A stretch of DNA of 64,000 nucleotides from contig JBPOIK010000062.1 in NCBI GenBank assembly GCA_052034525.1, forward strand, positions 46,749 through 110,748, read 5' to 3'. The DNA comes from JAFGJQ01 sp052034525 (GTDB lineage Bacteria; Planctomycetota; Phycisphaerae; UBA1845). The notes under the pieces were generated by a model that saw only the letters and a program-made list of their open reading frames with translations, was not told where the DNA came from and searched no databases. How positions within the stretch are numbered: the first letter of the stretch is position 1; every line of letters begins with the position of its first letter. Below are positions 17,211 through 25,749 of the stretch, piece after piece. Made by a program: the position numbers and the translations under genes.

Positions 17211-17243
17211 AGGCGACCATCAAGTGACGGTCGCCTTCTTTAT
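17211..17243 (+). terminator. Rho-independent terminator of the basic-protein gene
   Basis: Perfect 8-bp stem AGGCGACC/GGTCGCCT with a 10-nt loop, followed by TCTTTAT. It lies 62 nt after the stop codon of the small basic protein. Confidence 0.75.
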
Positions 17244-17401
17244 TGGCACATTCGGGTGATCGTCCGGCCCGTGCCGCCCACGCTCAACAGTAAATTTAGG
17301 ATTCAGGGAGGCAATCCGGTAAGATGGCAGATGTAAGGGGAAACCGGTGGGCCCACGAACCGGCCGATCGGTTATCGCCCCTCGAAAGCGAGAGCGGAAT
17401 C

Positions 17402-18406
17402 ATGCGACAAGGGACTTGGTGGAAATGGCCGGCGATCGGGATGATCTGCCTGTGGATGCCGGGCGCCGGCGTGGACGCGCGCGGGGCGGTGGTGGTTGTG
17501 CCGGAACCGGCGGACGAAACCGCAGCCGCGGAGGGTGACCTGATTCTCCGGGGAAGCTGGGGAACCGAGCCGGGGCAGTTCGGCAAGAGGGACGAGGCTT
17601 CCCGGCCGGGGCCGATGGATTTCGCCTGGGTCCATGAAATGCTGTACGTGCTGGATCCGGTGAACGCACGGGTCCAGGTGTTCGACCCGGCCGGCGGCTC
17701 CGTTCGTGTCATTGCCATCGACACGCACACGGCCGATTTCCTGCACGTGGCGGACGACGGGGCTGTTACCGTTCTCGATGCGTTTGTGCGGCGTGAGTTC
17801 CGCATTTTTCGCGCGGATGGCAGCCTGCGTCTGACGGCCAGGGTGCCGGACACCATTTCGCTGCCCTCGGCCATCGCGGCGGACGGCGACCGCGTCTGGA
17901 TCGAGGAACGGCACGACCGCGTGTTTGAACTGGATGCGAGTGAAGCACAGACCGGCCAGGCGGCGCCCGTCGTGCGGAGTCTGCCGGGCCGCCCGATCAC
18001 GGGAAGCCGGTTCGCCCATGCACGAAAGCTCGCGGACGGCAGCATCGAGCTTCGCATCGGCGCGGAGAGCCTCGACCAGAAACGGCATACGCTCCGCTTC
18101 CCGGGCCGGATCGAGGCGGTTACGGCGCTGGAGATGGACGGCGCGGACCGGACCTATGTCGCGGTGCGCCGGGTGAACCGCGCGGCGGACGGGCCCGCGA
18201 AGGCGGATCTGCTGGTGGCCAGGCTGGGGCCGGACGGACAACCGGACGGCGTGCAGGCGCTGCCGGACGCGTATGTTACGGATCATTACCGCAAGCTCTG
18301 CGTGACGGCGTCCGGTGAACTGATCCAGATGCAGACGACGGAAAAGGAGGTACGGTTCATACGCTGGACCCTGGCAGAGCCTCAGGCGGAAAGGAGCCGG
18401 CCATGA
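17402..18406 (+). CDS. Secreted beta-propeller (NHL-like) protein
   Basis: 334 residues with a signal peptide (about 1-25). The rest looks like a beta-propeller: repeated units such as GPMDFAWVHEMLYVLDPVNARVQVFD and SAIAADGDRVWIEERHDRVFELD, in which a sensed step is followed by a hydrophobic strand and an Asp/Glu turn. No catalytic motif is visible. Probable role: extracytoplasmic binding. Its stop overlaps the start of the next gene by 4 nt (ATGA), so the two are coupled and their products may act together at the cell surface. The start is ATG 17402; an in-frame ATG at 17324 would place 26 charged residues before the signal peptide. Confidence 0.7.
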   Translation: MRQGTWWKWPAIGMICLWMPGAGVDARGAVVVVPEPADETAAAEGDLILRGSWGTEPGQFGKRDEASRPGPMDFAWVHEMLYVLDPVNARVQVFDPAGGSVRVIAIDTHTADFLHVADDGAVTVLDAFVRREFRIFRADGSLRLTARVPDTISLPSAIAADGDRVWIEERHDRVFELDASEAQTGQAAPVVRSLPGRPITGSRFAHARKLADGSIELRIGAESLDQKRHTLRFPGRIEAVTALEMDGADRTYVAVRRVNRAADGPAKADLLVARLGPDGQPDGVQALPDAYVTDHYRKLCVTASGELIQMQTTEKEVRFIRWTLAEPQAERSRP

Positions 18407-21400
18407 GACTGCACCGTTCCATTCTGCCGGTTCTTACGGCCACGCTGACCGCCACCACGGCCCTGGGACAGATGCCCACCAAGACCCGGCAGGACATACT
18501 GAATTACGGCGCGACGGCCATCGGTTCGCCCTACGTCTGGGGCGGAGGGAACTGGGATCCGGACAACCGGGAGTTCGGCGGTGCGGACTGCTCGGGCTTT
18601 GTGAGCAAGTGCTGGTCCATCGAACGCTGGACACCCTATCGCGTAGATCTGCACGGTCCAAGCACGTACAACTATATCCGGCCGAGCTCACGATGGATCG
18701 AGGTGGACCGGGCGGACCTGCTGTACGGCGACGCAATCTGCTATCGGTACAACAACGACGCCAACGGACATATCTACCTGTATCTGTCGGGCGACGGCTG
18801 GGGCGAACACGAGGTGTACGAAGCGCGAGGTGCGGCCTATGGCATCGTGCATCGCTGGCGCACCGCCCTGAGTACGGCGGAGGTCACCAAAGGGCTGCGC
18901 CGTGTGCCGCTGCTGGAAACCGTGGGCGTCACGCAGCACATCGTCGAAACAGATGACGGGGCGCCGGCGTACGTGGATTCCGGCATGACCGGCAGCTCGC
19001 AATACGACAGCCATGCGCTGGGTTGCAAGGAGGGCAACTGCCGTTATCGCTGGGTCACGACGGACCGGACGCAAACGTGCACGTATCGCCCGAACCTGCC
19101 CGAGGCCGGTTGGTACCGTGTGTACGTTACCTGCAACGAAAGCAGCCCGAACGTCCACGATGTCGGCGTAACGGTAAACCACGCCTATGGCTCCACGCGG
19201 TTCCTGTGGGACCAGGCGGACCCCGCCGGATTGAATCAGTGGATGCCGGTGGGCGATCAGGCCTTCTACTTCACCGCCGGCACGGCGGGGACCGTGGTCT
19301 GGGACGACTCGCAGGCCTGGCCGACGGACGGGACTCACGTTTTCCGCGGTGACGCCGTGAAGTTCGTGCTGGACAACCGGGTGGAAGTGGACGGGGTGGG
19401 CGGTCAGCCGGGACGGTTTGCCACCATCCGCCAGGCCCTCGCCTGGCTCAAAACCCACGAATCGGAGGAGCCGGACATCATCCACGTCACGTGCGATACG
19501 CTCTTCGAAACCGGCCCCATCGTGGTGGACGCTTGGGACGATGTCACCATCAACGGCGACGCGGACGGCAACGGCGTGCCGGTGACCGTGGTGATTTCGC
19601 CCGGTGTGCCGGCGGATTTTGCGTGGAGCTGCGGCGTGTACCTGGACATTCCCATTCAGCACCACTACACGCTGCGCGATCTGGTCCTGGCGCCGGCGTT
19701 CGTGGCGGCGGGATACAACACCGGCGCTTACGGCCTGGTGATCGACGAGCAGAATCCGGCCGGCCACGCCTGCGCCTGGACGCTGACGCTGGAGAACGTG
19801 GCGGTCACCGGCAGCCTGCCCGGCAACATCGCCACCCCGGCAGACGTGAATCAGCGGGCGGCGGCCACGATGTTCGGCGCCATGCAGTCGAATTACGGCG
19901 CCGCGGTGCTCCAACGGTCGTCCACGTCGCCGGGCGATCCCGGGGGCCGACAGACGGTGACCGCCGCCAACCTGACCATCACGCACAGCGCCTCGCGGGG
20001 GCTGGCCATCGAGTCGGCGTTCACGGACTGGCTCATTGACGGCGGCCTGATCGTGACGCATTGCGGTCAGGAAGGCATCAAGGCGTACAATGCCGACAGC
20101 AGCACGCTGACGGTCCGCCGGCCCGGCGGCTCTGCGGCGAACCGCATCGGGGAGAACCTCGGTCGGGCCCTGGTGAATCTGGGCGGTGGCCGCGTGGTGC
20201 TCGGATCTTGCGTCCTGGACGGCAACCACGGCGCCGACGGCGGCGCGGTGTACTCCGTCGGCAGCAATACGGAGCTGCATGACTGCTGGATTGTGAACAA
20301 CACGGCCAGCGGAGCCGGCGGCGGCGCATATGCCGGCGGCGGGACATTGACGCTCGGTCAGTGTACGGTGGCGAACAACTCCGCCGGCACGACGGGCGGT
20401 CTGCACATCCCGGGCGTGACGGCGGACGTTTCCAACTCCATCGTGTGGGGCAACAGCGGCACGCAAATCAGCGCCGGGGCCGATGTCACGTTCTGCGCGG
20501 TGGAAGGCGGCTATGTCGGCGATGGGAATTTCAGACTGGATCCGTCGTTCGTGAATCCGGCGGCGGGAGACTTCCATCTGTCGCGGTGGTCGCCGTGCAT
20601 CAACACGGGCAATCCCGCGTTCGTCGCCGCGGCCGGCCAGACCGACATCGACGGCCAGCCGCGCATCCAGGCCGGTTTCGTGGACGTGGGCGCCGACGAG
20701 CAGTTCTTCTGGGCGGGCGACGCCGACGGCGACGGAGACGTGGAGCTCGACGATTACGCGGCGTTCGCCGCGTGCATGGCCGGCCCGGCGACTCCCCCTC
20801 CCACGGCGGGCTGCGATTGCCTGGCCGTCTTCGACTACGACGATGACGGCGATGTCGATCTGGCGGACTTCCGCTGGTTCCGGCTCCGCCGGGCGGGAGC
20901 CCCGGTGACGCCGGTGGCGGACCTGGTGGTGGAGTCGCGCGACGCGACGGGGGCGCTGACCTTGCCGCCGGCCTACGTGGAGGACGGCGCGTGGGCCAAC
21001 AGCACGATCAAAAGCAAGGTTCCCGATCTGACCGGCACGGGCAGCCGCTTCATCACGTATGATCTGCCGAACACCGGCACGGACAATGCGACCTTCGTGC
21101 CGATGGTCGTCACACCCGGTGTCTACGAGGTGTTCGTCACGTGGGATGTCGGCGCCAACTGCTACGACGCGCAGTACACCATCCGACACGCCCAGGGGCA
21201 GACCATCCTGCTGGTGGACCAGATCCCCAACGGCGTGGAAGGAGCTAACGCCAACACCTGGGTCACGCTGGGACAGTACCGGTTCGCGGCCGGCCAGAAC
21301 GCCGCCACCGGGTCGGTGAACGTTTCTGAAGCGACGGTCAGCGGCAAGCCGCACAGCGGCTGGAACCAGCGTGTGTACGCGGACGCGGCCAAATGGGTGT

Positions 21401-21414
21401 TTGTATCGCCATAA
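18403..21414 (+). CDS. Large secreted protein: NlpC/P60, golvesin-like, beta-helix, dockerin-like, golvesin-like domains
   Basis: 1003 residues. Order of parts: signal peptide (1-22); NlpC/P60 peptidase domain (about 25-165) with ADCSGF (C63) and the catalytic-position His in NGHIYLYL (H123); a golvesin-like beta-sandwich (about 175-328); a right-handed beta-helix resembling polymorphic outer-membrane repeats (about 335-760; runs such as GGGAYAGGGTLTLGQCTVANN); a dockerin-like Ca-binding pair (GDADGDGDVELDDY near 772 and DYDDDGDVDLADF); and a second golvesin-like domain to the C terminus. NlpC/P60 enzymes cut peptidoglycan stem peptides or related amides, while beta-helices often bind or cleave polysaccharide. 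Coupled to the propeller gene upstream. Confidence 0.8.
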   Translation: MRLHRSILPVLTATLTATTALGQMPTKTRQDILNYGATAIGSPYVWGGGNWDPDNREFGGADCSGFVSKCWSIERWTPYRVDLHGPSTYNYIRPSSRWIEVDRADLLYGDAICYRYNNDANGHIYLYLSGDGWGEHEVYEARGAAYGIVHRWRTALSTAEVTKGLRRVPLLETVGVTQHIVETDDGAPAYVDSGMTGSSQYDSHALGCKEGNCRYRWVTTDRTQTCTYRPNLPEAGWYRVYVTCNESSPNVHDVGVTVNHAYGSTRFLWDQADPAGLNQWMPVGDQAFYFTAGTAGTVVWDDSQAWPTDGTHVFRGDAVKFVLDNRVEVDGVGGQPGRFATIRQALAWLKTHESEEPDIIHVTCDTLFETGPIVVDAWDDVTINGDADGNGVPVTVVISPGVPADFAWSCGVYLDIPIQHHYTLRDLVLAPAFVAAGYNTGAYGLVIDEQNPAGHACAWTLTLENVAVTGSLPGNIATPADVNQRAAATMFGAMQSNYGAAVLQRSSTSPGDPGGRQTVTAANLTITHSASRGLAIESAFTDWLIDGGLIVTHCGQEGIKAYNADSSTLTVRRPGGSAANRIGENLGRALVNLGGGRVVLGSCVLDGNHGADGGAVYSVGSNTELHDCWIVNNTASGAGGGAYAGGGTLTLGQCTVANNSAGTTGGLHIPGVTADVSNSIVWGNSGTQISAGADVTFCAVEGGYVGDGNFRLDPSFVNPAAGDFHLSRWSPCINTGNPAFVAAAGQTDIDGQPRIQAGFVDVGADEQFFWAGDADGDGDVELDDYAAFAACMAGPATPPPTAGCDCLAVFDYDDDGDVDLADFRWFRLRRAGAPVTPVADLVVESRDATGALTLPPAYVEDGAWANSTIKSKVPDLTGTGSRFITYDLPNTGTDNATFVPMVVTPGVYEVFVTWDVGANCYDAQYTIRHAQGQTILLVDQIPNGVEGANANTWVTLGQYRFAAGQNAATGSVNVSEATVSGKPHSGWNQRVYADAAKWVFVSP

Positions 21415-21465
21415 AGACCCGACCGCGCGGGCCGCGGGGAATCCCCATTCCGGCATCGCCCTTCC

Positions 21466-22755
21466 CTACCGTCGGCGTCTGGCCGGCTTGAATCGGCCGC
21501 CGAGGGTACGGGGCGGAGCGGAAATGCCGGTGGAGGCGGCCGGCTCCAGGAAGCGCGACGAGATCAGCGGCACATCCTCCGGCGGCGGCTCTGTCTGGCG
21601 CGGACGCGGCTGCACCGACGGCACGAAGCCCTCCACCTTGTACTGGTGGACCTCACGGTTGATCAGCTTCTCGATCTCCGTCAGTTGGTTGCCTTCTTCG
21701 TGCGTAACGAACGTGAACGCACGGCCCCGCGCGCCCATCCGGCCCGTCCGGCCCACCCGGTGAACGTACGACTCGATATCCTGCGGGGTGTCGTAATTGA
21801 TGATGTGGCTGATGGCGCTTACGTCGATGCCGCGGGCAGCCAGGTCCGTGGCCACCAGCACCTTGAGGTGGTGCTTGCGGAAGCGGGACATCACCCTGTC
21901 GCGCCGCTCCTGCACCAGGTCGCCGTGAATCTCCTTGGCCTCAACGCCGGCCTGGAACAGCTTCTTGGCCAGCTTGCGGGCCATGGCCTTGGTGTTGCAG
22001 AAAATAATGACCAGCCGCGGCTCCTCCTGCTTCAGCAGCAGCATCAGCAGGCGGAACTTGTCCGCCGCCTCCACGCTGCAGAAGAACTGGTCCGTGTGCT
22101 CCACGGTGAGGTGATCGCAGGAGACGTTCACCTCCACGGGATCGGTGGTGAAAGTCTTGACCAGCCGCTTGATTTCGTCGTCCAGCGTGGCCGACACGAA
22201 GACGGTCTGGTGGGGGTGCCGGATCCTTCCCAGGATCGCCCGGATGTCGTCCCGAAACCCGATGTCCAGCATCCGGTCCACCTCGTCGAGGATGGCGACC
22301 CGGATCCCGTCCAGGGACAGGTTGCCGCGGCGCATGAAGTCCTGCACCCGGCCCGGCGTGCCGACCACGAAGTGTGGTTTTCTGCCCAGCGCGTGCATCT
22401 GATGCCGGATGCGCTGCCCGCCGTAGACGGGTATGCAGTTCAACCCGGAGAACTCGGCCAGTCGAAGGATTTCGCCGGCCACCTGAACGGCCAATTCCCG
22501 GGTGGGCACCAGGGCGATCGCCTGAAGGCGACCCGCCGGGTCCAGCCGTTGGAGCGTGGGAAGGCCGAACGCGGCGGTCTTCCCCGTCCCCGTCCGCGCC
22601 TGGCCGACGACGTCGCGGCCTTGCAACAGCAGGGGGATCATCTCCCGCTGAATGTCGGTAGGCTCTTCGAAGCCCATTTTGTCCAGGGCCTTGTTGAACT
22701 GTGGCAGAATCCCGAGAGCCGCGAACGCGGCAGGCTTGTTCACGAATGGGTGCAT
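21466..22755 (-). CDS. DEAD-box RNA helicase (RhlE/DeaD-like)
   Basis: 429 residues. Helicase motifs in order: Q motif (FEEPTDIQ), ARTGTGKT (motif I), PTRELA (Ia), DEVD (motif II, a DEAD variant), SAT (III), then in the second lobe IIFCNTK, TDLAARGID and HRVGRTGRMG (VI). The C-terminal 55 residues are Pro/Arg-rich, a probable RNA-binding tail. It would remodel RNA in ribosome assembly or decay. The ATG at 22755 (MHPFVNKPAAF) follows GAGG; the open frame upstream extends much further but reads as noncoding sequence. It is convergent with the large secreted-protein gene. Confidence 0.92.
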   Translation of the reverse strand: MHPFVNKPAAFAALGILPQFNKALDKMGFEEPTDIQREMIPLLLQGRDVVGQARTGTGKTAAFGLPTLQRLDPAGRLQAIALVPTRELAVQVAGEILRLAEFSGLNCIPVYGGQRIRHQMHALGRKPHFVVGTPGRVQDFMRRGNLSLDGIRVAILDEVDRMLDIGFRDDIRAILGRIRHPHQTVFVSATLDDEIKRLVKTFTTDPVEVNVSCDHLTVEHTDQFFCSVEAADKFRLLMLLLKQEEPRLVIIFCNTKAMARKLAKKLFQAGVEAKEIHGDLVQERRDRVMSRFRKHHLKVLVATDLAARGIDVSAISHIINYDTPQDIESYVHRVGRTGRMGARGRAFTFVTHEEGNQLTEIEKLINREVHQYKVEGFVPSVQPRPRQTEPPPEDVPLISSRFLEPAASTGISAPPRTLGGRFKPARRRR

Positions 22756-23063
22756 GAAACCTCGAAGCAGTCGAAGAAACGGACCATTTGAACGTAAGTA
22801 TAGGCCGGATCGAACGGAGTGTAAACTCATACCCCGTGCGGCACCCCGGAAACGCCATCGGGCGCTGCGATGGCGGCACGGGCGTCCATCGACAGCCATC
22901 CCGACTCTCTCTGACTTCCTGCGGTTATCGCTATAGCAGCCGCGTTGGCGTGGTCGCGGCGGACAGTCTTCCCTGTAAACGGCGGTGGTGCGAGATCTGG
23001 CTCCCGAAACGCGGCCGGCGCTGTCGCCGGCCCCGGCCAATCTCCCCATCCGCAGAAGAGGAG
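22756..23063. other. Gene-free gap between helicase and TPR genes
   Basis: No convincing gene. It holds a perfect 8-bp stem and 4-nt loop at 23013-23032 (listed separately), 32 nt after the TPR gene's stop, and presumably the helicase promoter near 22780-22930. Confidence 0.5.
23013..23032 (-). terminator. Hairpin downstream of the TPR gene
   Basis: GGCCGGCG/CGCCGGCC with loop CTGT (plus-strand reading). On the minus strand it is followed by GCGTTTCG, only a short T run, so it is a plausible but unproven terminator. Confidence 0.45.
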
Positions 23064-24167
23064 CTAATGGTCCGTTTCCGCCGGGCGCGAGTCCTCCAGG
23101 CCGCGACCGGATGAGGCTGCCCGCCGGAGTTGCTCCAGCAATCGGGCCCGCTGCGGATGGTCGGGATTGAGTTCCAGCGTGATCTGCCATTGCCGGGCGG
23201 CATCCGTGCTCCGGCCGGCCTCCCCGTACGCGTTGCCCAGTCGACAGTGCAGGTCGGCGTCACGAGGAGCCAGGTGGACGGCGTCTTCCAAGCACTTGAT
23301 GTACGCAAGCAGGTTGCCGCGGCGGCTGTACCGATCGGCCAAGGCCTGGTAGGACTCGACGAGGGTAGGCTGGAATCGATTGGGATCCCGCATCACCGCC
23401 TCTTTGAGGCACCGTGTGCTGGTTTCCAGATCGTCGACTGCCAGCGCGGCTTGGCCGTAGAGATGCCAGAACGCTCCGCTTTCCCGCTCGGGAAGCCGCT
23501 CCGCGCGTTTTTCCAGAATGGCGATCGCCCGCGCGGGCTTGCCGGCGAGCAACCACACACGTGCGTGCAGCAGGTGAACCTCGAGCGTGTCCAGGCCCGC
23601 GTCCAGCGCCGCCTGCACCTGGTAGACGGCCGACTCGCTGGGACAGGTAACGAACCAGCCGGCTCGCTGCGGATCGGGCTCGAGCACGTATTGGCCGTCC
23701 ATTCGGCGTCCGGGCTCGGCGTTCGGCATCCAACGGGCGGTCAGCGGTCCCAGAACCTGGCCGAGCCGGCAATACGCCGCTGCCAGCGAGCACCGGACGG
23801 TTGGATTATCCTGGAGCGTAAGGGATTTCTGAAACGCCTCCGCCGCCAGCGCGTGCCGGCCAGCTTCTGCCTGCACGTCACCAATTCGCCGGTACTGCTC
23901 GGCGGCCTGCGCCGGCTGAGCGCCTCTCTGGTAGGCATCGGCCAGCAGCGTACGGGCGGCAAGGCTTGTCGGGTCTCGGGTGACAACCTCTTCCAGCAGA
24001 GCGGCAGCCTCGGCGAATTGCCCGGCCCGCAGCAGGTGACGAGCCTGGTCGCACAGCTCTTCGTTCGCCGGCCGGGCGGGCGCCGTCGTCGCCGGCGGGG
24101 CGGTACTCCTTTCCGGAGAAAAACCCGGCTCGGCGATACATAGAAAAATCAGCAGCGCGCACGACAT
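23064..24167 (-). CDS. TPR-repeat protein, probably exported
   Basis: About 367 residues with a hydrophobic N terminus (MSCALLIFLC) that could be a signal or membrane anchor, a Pro/Ala linker, and about seven to eight tetratricopeptide repeats (for example ELCDQARHLLRAGQFAEAAALLEEV, AFWHLYGQAALAVDDLETST, LHCRLGNAYGEAGRSTDAAR). Role probably scaffolding of an extracytoplasmic complex. The start is uncertain: ATG 24167 has no ribosome site, and a GTG at 24263 would add 32 residues including VFVLAF before the hydrophobic run. It shares no close spacing with other genes. Confidence 0.7.
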   Translation of the reverse strand: MSCALLIFLCIAEPGFSPERSTAPPATTAPARPANEELCDQARHLLRAGQFAEAAALLEEVVTRDPTSLAARTLLADAYQRGAQPAQAAEQYRRIGDVQAEAGRHALAAEAFQKSLTLQDNPTVRCSLAAAYCRLGQVLGPLTARWMPNAEPGRRMDGQYVLEPDPQRAGWFVTCPSESAVYQVQAALDAGLDTLEVHLLHARVWLLAGKPARAIAILEKRAERLPERESGAFWHLYGQAALAVDDLETSTRCLKEAVMRDPNRFQPTLVESYQALADRYSRRGNLLAYIKCLEDAVHLAPRDADLHCRLGNAYGEAGRSTDAARQWQITLELNPDHPQRARLLEQLRRAASSGRGLEDSRPAETDH

Positions 24168-24372
24168 GGGTAAACGGCCAAAAGCCAAGACGAAAACGGT
24201 TCGTGCGGGATCACCGACTCCCGTGGTCGGCGCGGGTCCAGCCCCCTGTCGGGACCGCACCACTTACGTACCTATCGTACCGCGGAATCCGCTGTCGGCG
24301 AAGGCGCGGCACACGCGGGGAATGAAGCCACGATGGAAAGAGGGCGTTTGAGCGTTCCTGACTCCGTGTAGC

Positions 24373-24951
24373 TCAGCGGGGTTTGATGGTGATGGCCTTG
24401 GGCGTTGTGGGGCAGTGGAATTGGCATTGGCCGCAGCCGGTGCAACCGTTCGTTAATACGCGCGGGGGGCCGGAATCGGGCATCTGGATGGCCGTCACGC
24501 CGATAGGGCAGGCGTCCACACAAAGCGTGCAGATCTCTCCCCGGGCGCGGAGGCAGACGCTCGGGTAGACGACAGCCGTTCCCATCCGCACGGAGTATCG
24601 GTCGAAAACGGGGAGCAAGGCGCCGCTGGGGCAGTTGGCCGAGCAGGCGAGCGTTTCGCAGAGAGTGCAGGCGGCCAGGTCCGGATCGATGATCGGCGTG
24701 CCGTGGGCAGGATCGGCCGGGTCGTGCAGCGCCAGGATGGCATTGGTCGGGCAGACGCCGACGCACGTGCCGCAGCGGCGGCAGGTGTCCACAAAAACGT
24801 CTTCCAGAACAGCACCAGGCGGTCGGAGGTGAATGCGCGGGGCGGGCAGATGGAAACGTTGTCCAAGATAGTCGGCCAGTGGTCCGACCATGCGGGCCAG
24901 CCCTTCGCGGAAGAAGCGGCGGCGGCTGGAATGAGGGTCGGCAGAACTCAC
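24373..24951 (-). CDS. Four-cluster ferredoxin-type protein (MauM/NapG-like)
   Basis: 192 residues with four Fe-S binding clusters of Cys: CRRCGTCVGVCP, CTLCETLACSANCP, CTLCVDACP and CTGCGQCQFHCP. The N terminus (SSRRRFFREGL) looks like a twin-arginine signal, as in NapG/MauM-type periplasmic ferredoxins that hand electrons from quinol to an oxidoreductase. The GTG start at 24951 has no good ribosome site but is the only start that keeps the RRRFF motif near the N terminus. No partner oxidoreductase (NapAB or methylamine dehydrogenase) is adjacent. Confidence 0.85.
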   Translation of the reverse strand: MSSADPHSSRRRFFREGLARMVGPLADYLGQRFHLPAPRIHLRPPGAVLEDVFVDTCRRCGTCVGVCPTNAILALHDPADPAHGTPIIDPDLAACTLCETLACSANCPSGALLPVFDRYSVRMGTAVVYPSVCLRARGEICTLCVDACPIGVTAIQMPDSGPPRVLTNGCTGCGQCQFHCPTTPKAITIKPR

Positions 24952-25214
24952 GTCAGGTCGTTTCCGGCCGGGTCCGTCGGCCGGTTCTCACGAAACGGCA
25001 GCCTGCAGTCGGCTCGGCACCGGGCAGACCCGGGCGACCGCCCGGACTGGTTCGTCGTGCGTCCAGTATAGGCGACAGTCCGTCGGGCGGACATACGTGG
25101 TTCGCGCGAGAGAATGGGCCGTCCCGGTGGTTTCCGAGACGGCCCGGCGCTTCCCTACCCCTGGCTTCTCTCCCAACCCGCCAAGAGAAAGAAAGGAACG
25201 ATTCCTCCCACAGT

Positions 25215-25304
25215 TCAACACAGCGCGGCGTAGCAGCAGGCGGTCAGGAACATCATGCGAGCCTTACGCCGGAAAAACCAATACACCAAGTGGGTCGTGT
25301 ACAT
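25215..25304 (-). CDS. Candidate 29-residue hydrophobic/basic peptide
   Basis: 29 residues: MYTTHLVYWFFRRKARMM followed by a hydrophobic, Cys-containing end (FLTACCYAALC). A very strong ribosome site, GGAGGAGGAGG, lies 7-12 nt upstream of the ATG at 25304. About 140 nt further up is a TTGACA (minus strand, 25450-25445) with a weak -10. No homologue is known to me. Candidates: a small membrane protein, a leader peptide, or a type I toxin-like peptide. The peptide is too short for coding bias to decide; the ribosome site is the main support. Confidence 0.35.
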   Translation of the reverse strand: MYTTHLVYWFFRRKARMMFLTACCYAALC

Positions 25305-25749
25305 GCCTCTTGCCTCCTCCTCCGGAAAGCCGCCAGCCGCGTCGTCACCGCGGCGGCCTGACCACTTCTTCCGGCGGGCATACCAGCAAAGAGGCGACCC
25401 GTGCCTCCTCGCGGGCCTCGTGCGTATCGGACCTTGCAACTCCTTGTCAATACGCAGGTTATGCGGCTTTCACGACATGGTTCCGGCTGTGCGGGCTGTG
25501 AGGGTGGAGAGGCTGAGCATGCTGCCGGCAGCGCCGCAGCTCGCGGAATCCGGAGGCGGGGCGGTTAAGTGGCCGGAAGCACGAAGGTTGTCCATGCGCT
25601 GCGGCGGCTCGACACGTCGATTTGTTGGGCCGCCGCGGTTCTGGTAAAAGCGTCCGATTCGCGCGCCGTTGACGGGTTATGGGTCCGGGCGCGCGCCCGG
25701 TTGAGCGTCGTTGTCACACCAGGCAGTTGGCCGGAGAAAGCGAAACGGC
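25305..25749. other. Gene-free gap upstream of glyQS and the candidate peptide
   Basis: Long divergent-looking gap. On the minus strand it has TTGACA at 25450-25445 with a weak candidate -10 about 16-17 nt downstream. I see no tRNA-like cloverleaf, no T-box (no match to its NNUGGNACC-like element) and no ORF with coding character. Confidence 0.4.

Noticed and set aside
18688..21456. Long open frame (922 codons) on the minus strand over the NlpC/P60 protein
   Set aside because: Low-complexity Arg/His/Val-rich translation; the plus strand gives a clear signal peptide and catalytic motifs.
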